From contig CACVBU010001357.1 in NCBI GenBank assembly GCA_902728285.1, positions 114,719 through 178,718 of the forward strand: a stretch of DNA of 64,000 nucleotides. Direction: 5' to 3'. The notes beneath the pieces were generated by a model that searched no databases, was not told the DNA's origin, and saw only the letters and a list, made by a program, of their open reading frames with translations. The stretch comes from Clytia hemisphaerica (lineage: Eukaryota > Cnidaria > Hydrozoa > Leptothecata > Clytiidae). This document shows, one piece after another, positions 35,001 to 44,846 of the stretch (positions are counted from its first letter, which is position 1; each line of letters starts with the position of its first letter). Position numbers and translations under genes: made by a program.

Positions 35001-38000
35001 AAGAAATCCCTTTATTTTACAAATCACCGACACATATCTACTCATTCTCTTTAGCATTTTTTACCTCCAAAATAAATAAAACTTACTGGTTATCCTTGGG
35101 AGTTTTTGATATCCAAAAATGAATCACCATTAATAAAAACAAAGTTTAGATAAATAAAGGCTCCCATCGAAAACTGAATTTCGAAGGGAGGAAAGTCTGT
35201 AGTGAAAACTGAAGCAAACAAAGCATTCCATTTCCATACATACATACCTCTTACAACCATATCTCAATGTAATAAATTTTATAACTTTCTGTTTCAAAGT
35301 CTTTTCAAAAATACAAAATATGAATAAAATCACAATATTTTAGGTTTAAAAAATTTTTAGAAAATGTTTTCTTCTCAAAACCAAACTCACAAATGAATTC
35401 AATGTTTTGATTGCCACATTTTCGAATCTTTCGAATGCGTGACGCAATTTGATTGGCAAAAAATAGAACTCGCGTGAAAAACAATGCAACGACTTCATTT
35501 TTTAGATGAGAAAAAGTGCAACAACATCAATAATTCTGCGCGATGATTCGATCTCTTATCTAGCCATTAAAAAAAACCTGGATGTAAAATTCGAATCCAT
35601 TTTTGCAAACAGAATAATAGAGCATGACGTAACTTGTAAGAAAAAAATGTTGCATTGACCAATCAAAATGCCATGATTGACGTTTGCGAACAGAACAATA
35701 GAGCAAAAGATTGTTTTCTTCCTGCTTTTATATGACGTAATGACGTATTCTTGATCTTGTGAGTGCTCTCCCTTTTATCCTTTTATCTTTTGTTTTGCCC
35801 TTTTTGATTTGAACATGAACACAGCGATGGAGTGCTATTTTCGAATCGAAAAACAATAACAAAGACATAAGAAGCAACTGTGTTGAGAGGAATTCCGTGT
35901 TGAGAGGTTGATCACAGAGAAAAAGTGTGTGGAAATTAAAAAGATAGAAAAAGATAGAAGTACTTTATCGTGGAGAGATCGTGGAATTGTTATCCAAACA
36001 TTAAGAAACTTAAAGATGATGCGATAATGTGATTCACAAAAGGATTATTTTATCATTTCATAATTTATGATGCCCCTTGGTAGATCAAAAATCCTTAAAG
36101 GTAAGAAGAATTATGCAGTCATTGGTTGATTTGACTACGGCTTTTTGAAAATATTTTTTTCTTCTGTCTTTCAAATCCACAGTAGACAAAGGCTTGTTTG
36201 TGCTGTTTTCGATCTACGTAAGAAAAAATAACCGATATTCGACTATCTTTTGGAAAAAATTCGATTATATTTTGGAATCAAAAGGATTAATTAATCGAAT
36301 CATAAAATTAAATAGTCGAACCGAGGGGACTAAATAATCGAACTGAGGGGACTAAATAATCGAACTGAGGTGACTAAATAATCGAATTTCGATTGTTAAA
36401 TAATCGAAGTACTTCGATTATTTAAGCGAATTTTTCGCTTAAATTCGATTATTTAAGCGAATTTATTTTTGAGAAGATCCCTAAAGGACCGGTCATTGAA
36501 GATGTCTTGTAAGATAATTGAACAAAACTTTCCCCGTCACCAGTCTCCTCGTTATCACTTTCACTTTCGTTTTCAGAGTTCGTTTCTGGTGAGCTGCTTT
36601 CCTCTAAAGTAAAACAAAATTAAAAGTTCTCTCGTATTTAGATGGTTTAACAAAATCTTGTTTAAATCTCATATAAAGAGACATGAAATTTTTAGGTCTC
36701 GATCTTTTTAACAAAGGTCATTCGCTCATTCACTACTTCTTTGATAGTGCATTTTATCACAATGTAAAAATGAACGTAAAAGACCTTATTCAATTTCAAT
36801 GTGAGAGCGTATATAAACAATACTTGAAAATAACCGAAATTTGAAAGATACGTCATAAATCGTTAAGTAAAATGGGTCTTAAACCCTATTTCCTTTCATC
36901 CAGAAATAGAAGTCAGTAATTTTGAAACTCTTAACCAAAACACCAAGAATGTGGTCCAGCCTATATCGTCCCTAGCCTATAAGCCAAATCCCAGGCTATG
37001 GATATCATACCCCTGCATATTATTTCACAAATTTCCAAATCCTCCACCAAAATATTACGAACCCTTTGTAAAAAGGGGGCACACCATCTCAACCAGATTT
37101 AAAACATTATAAACAAAGTAACATAGCAGCATACCGAGAGGAACGATTTCATGATAGTCCACAGTTTTGGATTCATTCTTTGTATCGAAGCTCACAGTCA
37201 CTTCGTCTTCATTCATATCACTGGAATGATAAAAAGGAATAGGTCATTTCATAGTCACAAAGCGTAATAGGTAATCAGGACCACTGTGCGCTTATGACGA
37301 TTTACTTTTGGTCCAAAGTTAAAAGATTAAAAGATTTTTGCGCCTAGCCAGCCTGAAATCGTTACTATAGCACAACCAGTCCTGATTACCCATGATTCAT
37401 TTCGACAGTGATCTTTTTGGAAAACCCATGAGCATTTGTTACTCTACTTCATCCTTGTTATATACACAATAAAGAACTTAAAAGTCAATGTAGATTTGTG
37501 TTCAACAAAAAACACAGAGTATCAAAAGTGTTGTTCGATGTTTACACGGTTGTCGTTTCATAGTTTGTTTATAATATATTTAAACATCGAATGCTTGTTG
37601 TTAAGAAAATGATCCCTTCCAAATAAAAACTTCTTCCAAACAAAGGGAAACTTGAGAGGTTTACTTATTACTTTCATGCAAAGGCGTCGTAAACTGGAGT
37701 GAAATAAAATTGAGAAAAATACACGTTTTTTTCGAGGCTGATCTTGAATTTGATGAAATCAAAAACTTTTTCGTACTCGATTTTGGCTTTATACCACACT
37801 CCATCGTGGAATTTTGCCAGACAGGGTTCACCAACATACAGTTTCCTATAACACGAATGAAATTGTAAATAACATTTGGTATTATCGAATAATTTACATT
37901 TTGAAGGTAATCTGAAACCTCGCTATCGCCTAATCAAGTCCAAAAAAGATCAAAATCTTTAGATAACTTTATATTACCTCATATATGATTACCTGTAGAA

Positions 38001-41000
38001 TATTCAAGCCAGATATAGAATCAGGTTCTAAATTCGATTTTTTGAAAAAAGAATTTGCATCGCTTAGTGAAGTCTAGCAGTGATAGTGTAAACGATGAGA
38101 GTTGCTTGCACATAATAATCATAATAGCTAAGCCTTACGTAAAATCAGGTTCTTTATATTCTTGCAGCTCGTCAGTAGGTACTAGAAAGCCATGCGAAAA
38201 TCTAAAAGAAATATGGCAGTTGACTAGTTTAAAAATCATTGAAGGTCGTATCTCTACTTTTTCTTTCAAAGTTCTTTAATCTTATTGATAATTCAAGTCA
38301 GAATTGTCTTTCCATCAGCTTATAACTTAAAAAAAAAAAAATATTAAAAATAGCGAAGTATTCAAATACTTTTGAGGCAGACTTTAAATGAAGCTTCTCA
38401 GAGAAGACCATTTTTCATTCCCAAATTCTCAAATTTGAAGATTTCACAGAAGCGTGAGACTATATTTCGTTCCTTAAAATACACAAACCTGCAGTCGTCA
38501 TCAGCATAATTACATTTACCATCCAAATAAAATTTGCATGTCACCATTGACTTATGAATGGGATTCAAAAACAAAACACGTGCCTAAAATATAATATAAA
38601 TATCCCTCGAAAGCAATCACACAATGTCTTACAGCCAGGGGGTAAAAAAATGTATAAAAATTTCTAAAAACATCATTAAAACTGAATAAATCAATCCTTT
38701 CATACATCTTGAGTAATAGATTTAATAACAGAAGCTGCTTTTGGTTCATTTTGAAATTTATTCTTATTTTAAACGTTTCGGCCATGAAAACTGATATCAT
38801 GAGGGAAAAATCCCTCAAAAACGGATATTTATGAGGCTGAAGATTTGTAAACATCGATCAACTGAAATCGCTGTGGATGGAAAAGAGACTCGTCAATTGA
38901 GTGCCTGATGGAAGAAAACTAGTAGTAATGTTTTAGGAACATTCTAAAATAGATTTTTACCATCAAATTTGGAACTTCATCCTTTAGGATTTCTTCTTCA
39001 TTAGTGAGATTGACTGGCTTCTCTTCTATACACATCAACATAACATTGTGAAATTGAAAAGTTCCCCATTCCTGTATAAAAAGGTAGAGTGCAGAGTGTG
39101 AAAATATTTGGAATCTGACATTCAGCTTTTGATGAATATTTCTGTCCAACTTAGAAGCTTTACAGCTTATTCCAATATTCTTAGACTTAAAAAAAACACA
39201 AAATATACAAAGAGTAATCAACCTGTGTATATTTGACTCTGTATTTTTGACATATTATATCTTCACTTTCATTGTGTTCTTCATTTACTTCTGTTGGCTA
39301 GTGAAAAAAATAGAAGATAAATAAGTTTTGATTCGTCAAGCACCAAACCAAAACATATCTTTATGTTTATATTTTAAAGGGAACATTATATTGGTTAGTT
39401 GACTGGTCTTACTACAATTAGAATTAATTACGTCATATTTCCACAGTCATTAGATACGAACATAATAATGTTATTGAGATTGATGTCTCATAAAATCATC
39501 ATCTTCTATTCAATCTAACTAGCATTGTCAAATGAAATGAAAATTCTTGAAATTAAAATCAAACTTTCACCTCTGTATTTTCTCTCTTGGAATTTTCATC
39601 AAAGGCTTTTGTATTTGAATCATTTTGTAAAGGGTATTTATTTATATCTTCACAGACTTTGAGTAAAGACTCTTTCTTGAGTGTCAGAAGTTGTTCTAAA
39701 ATGTATATACAGTAATGATGTTATGACTTGTAACAACGTTTAGATAGAAAAAAGGGCAATTCAGATTTTCAGTGGTGAAGAACTAGGAACTCTTCCCACA
39801 ACTCGAGTGTGAATAGGAAATATCTCATTATACTATTTTAGGTAAAAGTGACTTAAGCATCAGCGACTAAATTAAATGGGATACAGGGATACATGATCTT
39901 ATAAAAGGGTAAAGTCATGATAAATTGATAATAACCCAGCAATACCTTACCTTGAGTAACAGATATCAACTCTTTCAGATCTTTTTCCAAATCATACAAT
40001 TCTAATTTGGTCAACTCGTCTGCTGTCGGAAGTATTCCCCCAATTTGCTCAAGCTTGAAATGAAAACACAAAAATAAATATTACTAGAAGAATCGAGAGA
40101 AATTTTTCAGTTGAGTACACAGCGGCATTTTCTCTTTCATAAACTCAGTATTTTTAACAACACAAATGAGCCAACATAACTGCAGCAGAGACTGTGACAA
40201 ATGAAATTTCACTGTTAGCCTACTTTTTTGATTTTTTGTTGTTTATTTTCAAAATTACTGAAGCGGATTGGATAGAGAACCTGCCTCAAAACCTCCCACC
40301 GCCCCAATACAGATTACCAGCGTGTAATTTGCCTTGCAGGTGACGTCATCACAAGTGTTATGTCGAAGCCAAAATAGTTGTGTTCTACGAAGAAGCTCCA
40401 AATTCCTGAGTGTACAGGAGCACAAAATCAAAAATTCAAAATGGCGGCCAAGGCCAGGCTGCCAATTACGAAAATCTCCATTTTCTAACCAGCTGGTTAA
40501 GTCCAAGAAATGGTTTGAAAAAAAAACGAACCTTGAAACTATCAAGAAATTCATTGGAAGTGATGGTTACATTTCAAAATAAAAACATTTCCAACCCAAC
40601 GTAAAGGCAGTATCTGCCAACTAAACCAGATCTCACTACGGGGTCACTTCAAACTATAGATTCCAACTCTAGTATAGGCTGTGATTAAACTGCAAAATAA
40701 ACTGTATTTAAACTACTTTCCAAGTAGAACCTTAACTTGAGAAAATGACATTACCATCTAGTACCACCACAGTAACCTGAGATCAGATTGTGGTTGTTTT
40801 CTGCCCACCACACTGGAGTTCTAAAGAGATGGCTGAAGACATAACAATCTGACGAATATGTGATCTCGAAATCGTACCGTGAAATTGGGTAACTTGCATC
40901 AGTGGAGGCTAACATGCATAGCCCTCAAATGAAAGACCTGGCTGGTCATTAAAATACAAAATTAAATCAAAACAAATGGTAGAGTAGGGCTGCAAGCAAA

Positions 41001-44000
41001 GCTGCGTAGTTGTATTTTAATGACCAGCCAGGTCTGTCATTTGAGGGCTATGCACGTTAGCCTCCACTGATGCAAGTTACCCAATCTCACGGTAAGGACC
41101 GCATTCGTAAGGACTGGGGATGACAACAAAGTTGCGTGATTGAGTTTCAGAATGTGCCTTAGGCTCGAAAAAAGCAGACAGGAGGTCTGGGGCCTTGTAA
41201 ACAGCCCAACCAACTGGTCCAGGACAGTCCTGGTGTGGTCTACGGGGCAAAGCCCCAAGAAAATTATGCCTTTTTGCGGAATTAAGTGCTATAATATCAA
41301 ATATTTGAAGACATTTTTCACTCATTTACCTTTTTCCATATCAGATTTTATTTTTCATAAAGATTGAGTTCCAAAACTCAATTAAAGATTCAGAAACCCC
41401 GTATCAGTTTTTGACTTTCTGGCGCACAACAAGATTCTTGTTGTGAAATTTTGCCTGAGAGGACTATTTTCCGAGGACGTTTGATTTTCAAGCGCACCTT
41501 CATAGGTTTACCATGCGCGTAAGAAAATTATAAACAGCTGTTATCAGGTTACACCACAGGGGTTCTGTTTTTTAAAATAAACTTGCAAATAAAATTGTTA
41601 ATCCATGGTCAGTTTATAAAGTTATACTAAAAAAATCACCATGTAAAATACATAACTAAAAGTTTCATGCTGCATGTGCAATCATCAGATACATCTGTTC
41701 AAACAGCTGTTCATAATTTTCTTACGTGCATGGTAAACCTCTGAAGGCGCTTGAAAATTAAAAAACATCTGAGGAAAATAGTTCTTTTATTACTTTAAAT
41801 AGCACTTGAAATTAAGAAATTATACCGGGATGAAAGTCTAAAATGTGCAACGCGAGACACACAAGACATACAAGAAAGTGTTCAAAACAGATGATATGGT
41901 AGGTTTTTATATTTTGAAAAAAGAATAAAATAATGTTCCATTTTTGGTCACCAACCCACCAACCCATTTTTTCTAGTTTCTAGGACACAAACCAAACAAT
42001 CAATAGGGGCCGGCCCAGGTTATATCAAGTTGTTTTAATTAAGCATTAAAGAATTTACTTTAAAAGGCTCACAAACCACCCCCTCAAAATTTTTTGCGTA
42101 TATGGCAGGCTTGGGCTGCTTTCGGTGGCAGTTTTCTATTCCCTTTTGGTGCAGCTTTGCAGTTAGGAACATTTGGCGAGTTCTTGTATGCGGCCGCAAT
42201 CAAAAAAATCATAACAACACTCATTAAAAAATGGCATTTGTGTCTTTTCTCACATTTTTTAGCCTAGAAGATGTAGCAAACAAAGTAAGTATAAGCACAC
42301 TGTGCTTTTAATTGGCTGAAATTTTTTTTCGCGTTGGAAAAACTTTTTCAAACTTTCAGCAATGATTGACCAAACTGTTATAATGAAAATTATCCAGCAC
42401 ATTCTTTATCTTCTAAACCTTCTTCAATTTCAATGAAGCACTCAAAGTTTACTGAAGGTAAGCACATAAGATGTGTTCGTTGTGCGCTGAGGTGGAGTGC
42501 GTGACGTAACTCGCGCAGCAACTAACTCTCCTTCTGTTGAGTTGGAAGATCATATTGGGCAGGGCTCGAAATAACGGTCGGACATCGAACATTGTCCGAC
42601 CCAAATGGCTTCATGTCCGACCCAAAAATCATAATTTTCAAGCTAAAGCAACCCTGATCGGACATTTTGTCCGACCCACTTGAAATTGTTATTTCGAGCC
42701 TTCTTGGGTGTTTTGGCGTTATCACCCTTGAAGCAGCGGGCGCCTGAACACAGTCAAAAATTGTGTGACATTTTTGGAAAGTCAAAAAATTGCTCTTTTT
42801 GGTAAATTTAGAATAACATCATAAATAATCATTTTTAGGCTTTGAAATTTTACACCCAGGGTCGATGTCTTAGCAATGTATTGTCATAAATTTTTTCGGA
42901 AGATTTTTGAATTTTAAAGATTCTGATTTCTTCTACTTCTAATAATCCATCTTGAGATGTGATTTAGTTTATGATTTGATGTTATAGTCATGCAAAACAA
43001 ATAATATTGATCTTTGATTAATAGCCTTATTAGCTTTAGCTTAACACAGGATTACAGTGAAAATGGTGCTTTTCTACAAGAGTAACCTTAAATATACAAC
43101 CTTTTTGTTTATCAGTCATAATTTTCATGATGAATTTAGCTTCTATTACCTTTATCAAACCAATTCCCAACAAAATATCCACTTTTTTTGAAGCCAATTA
43201 GATGATAAAGGGGTTTATGAAAATTGTGAATTGGTAACCACAATTTAGCCCCAAAAATACAGCTTATAAGAAATCCAAATTAGTTTTTGCTTAGAATGAG
43301 GCCTACTTGAGGCATATTTAAATTTTGAGCAATTTTGCTTCAGTAGGTATTGATTTATAAGCTTTAGAATGAGGTAACCTCATTTGGGTAACCTCACGTT
43401 AACCACAACATATTTCTAAGTATTACTCAGGATTGAAGTAACCTCTTAAATTCGTGTTTCTTCTAAAACAACGAGAAATTTCTATACTTGAGTTCTTCAA
43501 AGTTTTGATATGGTAACCTCAAAATTCCACCAGATATGGTATCAGATATGACAGAAGGTAGAAATGTCACAAAACCCCCCTTTATTTTTGACTGTGTTCG
43601 CCTCTGTCTTTCTGCAACTCTTTCCACCATTTTAGATGGCCTTAAAAATAGATCCAAAAGGGCGCCATAATCTTGGAAGATAATTTGTTTTGGTCTCCGG
43701 CTTTGGGAAGTAGCAATGTTTTTGGTTGTTTTCGATGGGAAATAGTAAGAAACTTATATTATTTACAAGTTTCATTTAGTTTGTGCTGGCTTCTTATATA
43801 GAATGGCAGGATCCTGGATGGTTTGCCTAACTGCTTTTGGCTATGCCAAATACGCCTCCGGCGCAACATTTTCCTCCTTTCCAGACACGACCCTGCCGGT
43901 ACACCCGACAGTCGGGTGTTGTCGGTTGTTTTGTCGGGTGCTGTCTGAAATTTCTAAATTTGCAAAAACACCCGACAAGCGCACCCAACAGTCGGGTGCT

Positions 44001-44846
44001 AAAATTCCTAACTTTGTTACATGTCGGGTGCTGTTAAAAGCTCCCAAGATAAAAAAAAGTCCGAAAAATGGCGATTTCGATGATGTCAGCATTATTAGTG
44101 ACAGTAAAGAATTAAAACGTCGACCAGTCAGGCACATCCTGGCAAATGAACGGGGTGAGCATTTGCATGGGGTATTCGTCACCCAGTGTAAATGAGATAG
44201 GACGTCTCAGGCTAAAAGCGTGAAAATGAATAAAAATGAACTTCAAACTGAAAAAGGGAAAAAAGGAAGAAAACTGGGAACTTTATTTTTTCGTTAAAAG
44301 TTTCTTCAATCTTCGAAGCCAAAATTGACCCATGGAAAAAAAATTTCATCTATGCAGTTCTTTGAAATGAAGCAAAATATTTCCAACCCGGTTCAATTAA
44401 ACTGGGTATTCGGCGCTATTACGTCACTTTCGTTTTCGACCCCGTTCATTTGCCAATGGTCGCAAGTGAAAAATACCCCGTTCATTTGCCAGGATGTGCC
44501 TGACTGTCGACCAGCTCATCGTGTAGCCCTGATCATAGGTCTGTAGGTTTTCAGCAGAAAAGTATACATATGGTCGGGTGTTCAAATTTCTATCTTCAAA
44601 CACCCGACATCTAACTTCAAACACCCGACAACAGCACCCGACTGTCGGATGCACCGGCAGGGTCGTTTCCAGACTGGTAAATGGCCCACTATATCTGACT
44701 ATTATACTGTCCAACAAACTTTTTTTCAGTAGAAAGCCTGTATCACGAAGCTACATAGCCCCTGTTATATGGGCAATAATACTTACTTGTTCTTGGTAGG
44801 CAAGAATAGCTGCTTCAAGTGAAGCCTCGTTTGTTTCTGATTCCAT
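23055..44846 (-). CDS. ZGPAT: ZGPAT homologue (CCCH zinc finger and G-patch protein), 17 exons, exon 10 split by a transposon
   Basis: Exons in transcript order: 44787-44846, 39951-40053, 39571-39695, 39223-39297, 38961-39071, 38489-38583, 38139-38201, 37777-37845, 37135-37220, 36603-36482 joined to 34567-34544 (interrupted), 34162-34205, 33805-33869, 33441-33562, 33117-33177, 32533-32649, 32143-32278, 23055-23193. All phases agree; with the insertion disregarded the length is 538 residues, against 531 in human ZGPAT as I recall. Seen: N-terminal helix (MESETNEASLEAAILAYQEQ), CCCH finger C174-C182-C189-H193, Tudor-like segment about 210-260 (CLAKFHDGVWYKAKI), acidic stretch, G-patch about 312-341 (GIGSKLLAKMGYIFGKGLG), FDLIDGL, and a C-terminal coiled coil to KKLSIF. 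ZGPAT is a nuclear protein linked to transcriptional repression and splicing. As assembled, translation into the element stops early and loses the G-patch unless it is spliced out. Confidence 0.88.
23194..24563. other. ZGPAT last intron, upstream of the nested innexin
   Basis: No exon seen. A worn pogo/Tigger-like MITE lies at about 24090-24252, recognised by repeated TTCGAATTATAGAAAG-type motifs and an end reading RC of CAGTTGACTCGCTAATCCGA. Confidence 0.4.
24564..26974 (+). CDS. Innexin gap-junction protein (3 exons), nested in a ZGPAT intron
   Basis: Exons 24564-25376, 26131-26331 and 26747-26974, all phase 0, give 413 residues. Innexin features: N-terminal RYDSFSDRYNRIFM before TM1 (about 31-50), extracellular-loop cysteines C54 and C71, a conserved Pro at the start of TM2 (YQYMPFFVAALG, about 137-160), TM3 at about 203-225, then GICE and KFICE cysteines of the second loop and TM4 (exon 2, WFAFMTGLFISTAGW). 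Innexins form intercellular channels at the plasma membrane; among cnidarians they are characteristic of hydrozoans. The stop at 26972-26974 gives a normal family length. The gene lies wholly within intron 16 of ZGPAT on the opposite strand. A possible extra 3' exon at about 27118 does not fit the phase. Confidence 0.9.
27118..27345 (+). other. Coding-like open stretch downstream of innexin
   Basis: Open frame of 75 codons, starting after AACAG at 27117 and ending at TAA 27343-27345, rich in Lys/Ile/Arg (SLIDRLKNEAIASVRSAQK...). Family unknown. It would need an incoming phase of 0, whereas the nearest donor after innexin exon 3 (GT at 26912) leaves phase 1. It could be an exon of an alternative transcript or chance. 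Confidence 0.25.
28156..28343. mobile_element. MITE of the ACACG/GTTCTTATA family
   Basis: The left end TACACGTCTTCTGAAAAGAAC continues ACAAACTATACAAGAACATAAGACT, and the right end is GACGTTCTTATAGAAAAGGAACGTA. It is diverged from the copy at 62209-62453. Confidence 0.55.
28524..28794. mobile_element. MITE with about 35-bp TIR (GGTGGACGAAC family)
   Basis: The two ends share TTCCATT and CCAT(A/G)CAGG(A/G)(G/C)GGTGGACGAAC in inverted orientation. The interior has G-runs and T-runs and no gene. Target duplication is unclear. Confidence 0.6.
28795..29782. other. ZGPAT intron 16, no gene seen
   Basis: AT-rich intronic DNA without recognisable exons or repeats. Confidence 0.35.
29783..29922. mobile_element. 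pogo/Tigger-type MITE abutting the minisatellite
   Basis: The ends CAGTAGAGTCTCT and AGAGACTCCACTG are inverted, with internal CTCGAA / TTCGAA blocks. It ends 12 bp before the 42-bp array begins. Confidence 0.6.
29935..32142 (-). repeat. 42-bp minisatellite array (about 53 units), each with a 5' splice site of ZGPAT exon 16
   Basis: Units on the - strand read CGCAACCCAGGGTATGCTTT then ATTAGACCGTTTTCATTTTAAA. Period is 42 bp, with a few 40-bp variants lacking two bases. The first unit is the end of ZGPAT exon 16 (donor GT at 32142-32141). Translation gives KRNPGYALLDRFHF per unit, open in frame for about 13 units until a 40-bp unit shifts the frame near 31650. A higher-order repeat of 752 bp is visible (about 30480-31231 and 31232-31983). 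Confidence 0.92.
32996..33053. repeat. 28-bp direct duplication
   Basis: Two adjacent copies of a segment containing CCAAATTCATGACAGAGAAT lie in a ZGPAT intron, next to exon 14. Confidence 0.7.
34293..34497. mobile_element. MITE of the ACACG/GTTCTTATA family
   Basis: Inverted orientation relative to 2262. It starts near AACGTCCGAAATTTTCGAGGC and ends TTATGTTCTTACAGTTTC. It lies in ZGPAT intron 10, about 47 bp from the 3' end of exon 10. Confidence 0.5.
34571..36481. mobile_element. PIF/Harbinger-like non-autonomous element inserted in ZGPAT coding exon 10
   Basis: 1,911 bp with terminal inverted repeats GGGATCTTCTCAAAAATA, flanked by TAA at 34568-34570 and 36482-36484. TWA target duplications and TIRs starting GGG are typical of PIF/Harbinger. 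Subterminal arrays of TTCGATTATTTAATC-type motifs face each other at both ends. No transposase is recognised in the interior. A second TIR-like copy (GGGATCCTCTCAAAAATA, preceded by TTA) lies at 34766-34783. Confidence 0.88.
40054..40876. other. ZGPAT intron 1 (proximal part)
   Basis: No exon seen. About 40255-40560 is more GC-rich than its surroundings and looks repeat-derived, with a CRE-like GTGACGTCATC. I cannot assign it to a family. Confidence 0.3.
40877..41092. mobile_element. TA-flanked foldback MITE, copy 1
   Basis: Near-perfect inverted arms of about 85 bp start CCGTGAAATTGGGTAAC and CCGTGAGATTGGGTAAC, with TA on both sides (40875-40876, 41093-41094). The same element is at 54548-54765. 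TA duplication fits Tc1/mariner-type mobilisation. Confidence 0.85.
41459..41789. mobile_element. Foldback element with about 80-bp inverted arms
   Basis: Arms share TCAAGCGC(A)CCTTCA(T/G)AGGTTTACC and CGTAAGAAAATTAT(A/G)AACAGC in inverted orientation. Non-coding. Confidence 0.65.
42563..42700. mobile_element. Short MITE with GGCTCGAAATAAC ends
   Basis: 138 bp with 13-bp inverted ends GGCTCGAAATAAC. Internal inverted GTCCGACC / GGTCGGAC motifs recur four times. Confidence 0.65.
43878..44672. mobile_element. Inverted-repeat element rich in CACCCGAC palindromes
   Basis: The ends share ACGACCCTGCCGGT in inverted orientation, followed by multiple CACCCGAC / GTCGGGTG motifs. A second internal inverted pair contains CAGGCACATCCTGGCAAATG. 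No gene inside. Confidence 0.65.

Noticed and set aside
43803..44195. 130-codon open frame
   Set aside because: It lies across an inverted-repeat element with palindromic motifs and has no family resemblance.
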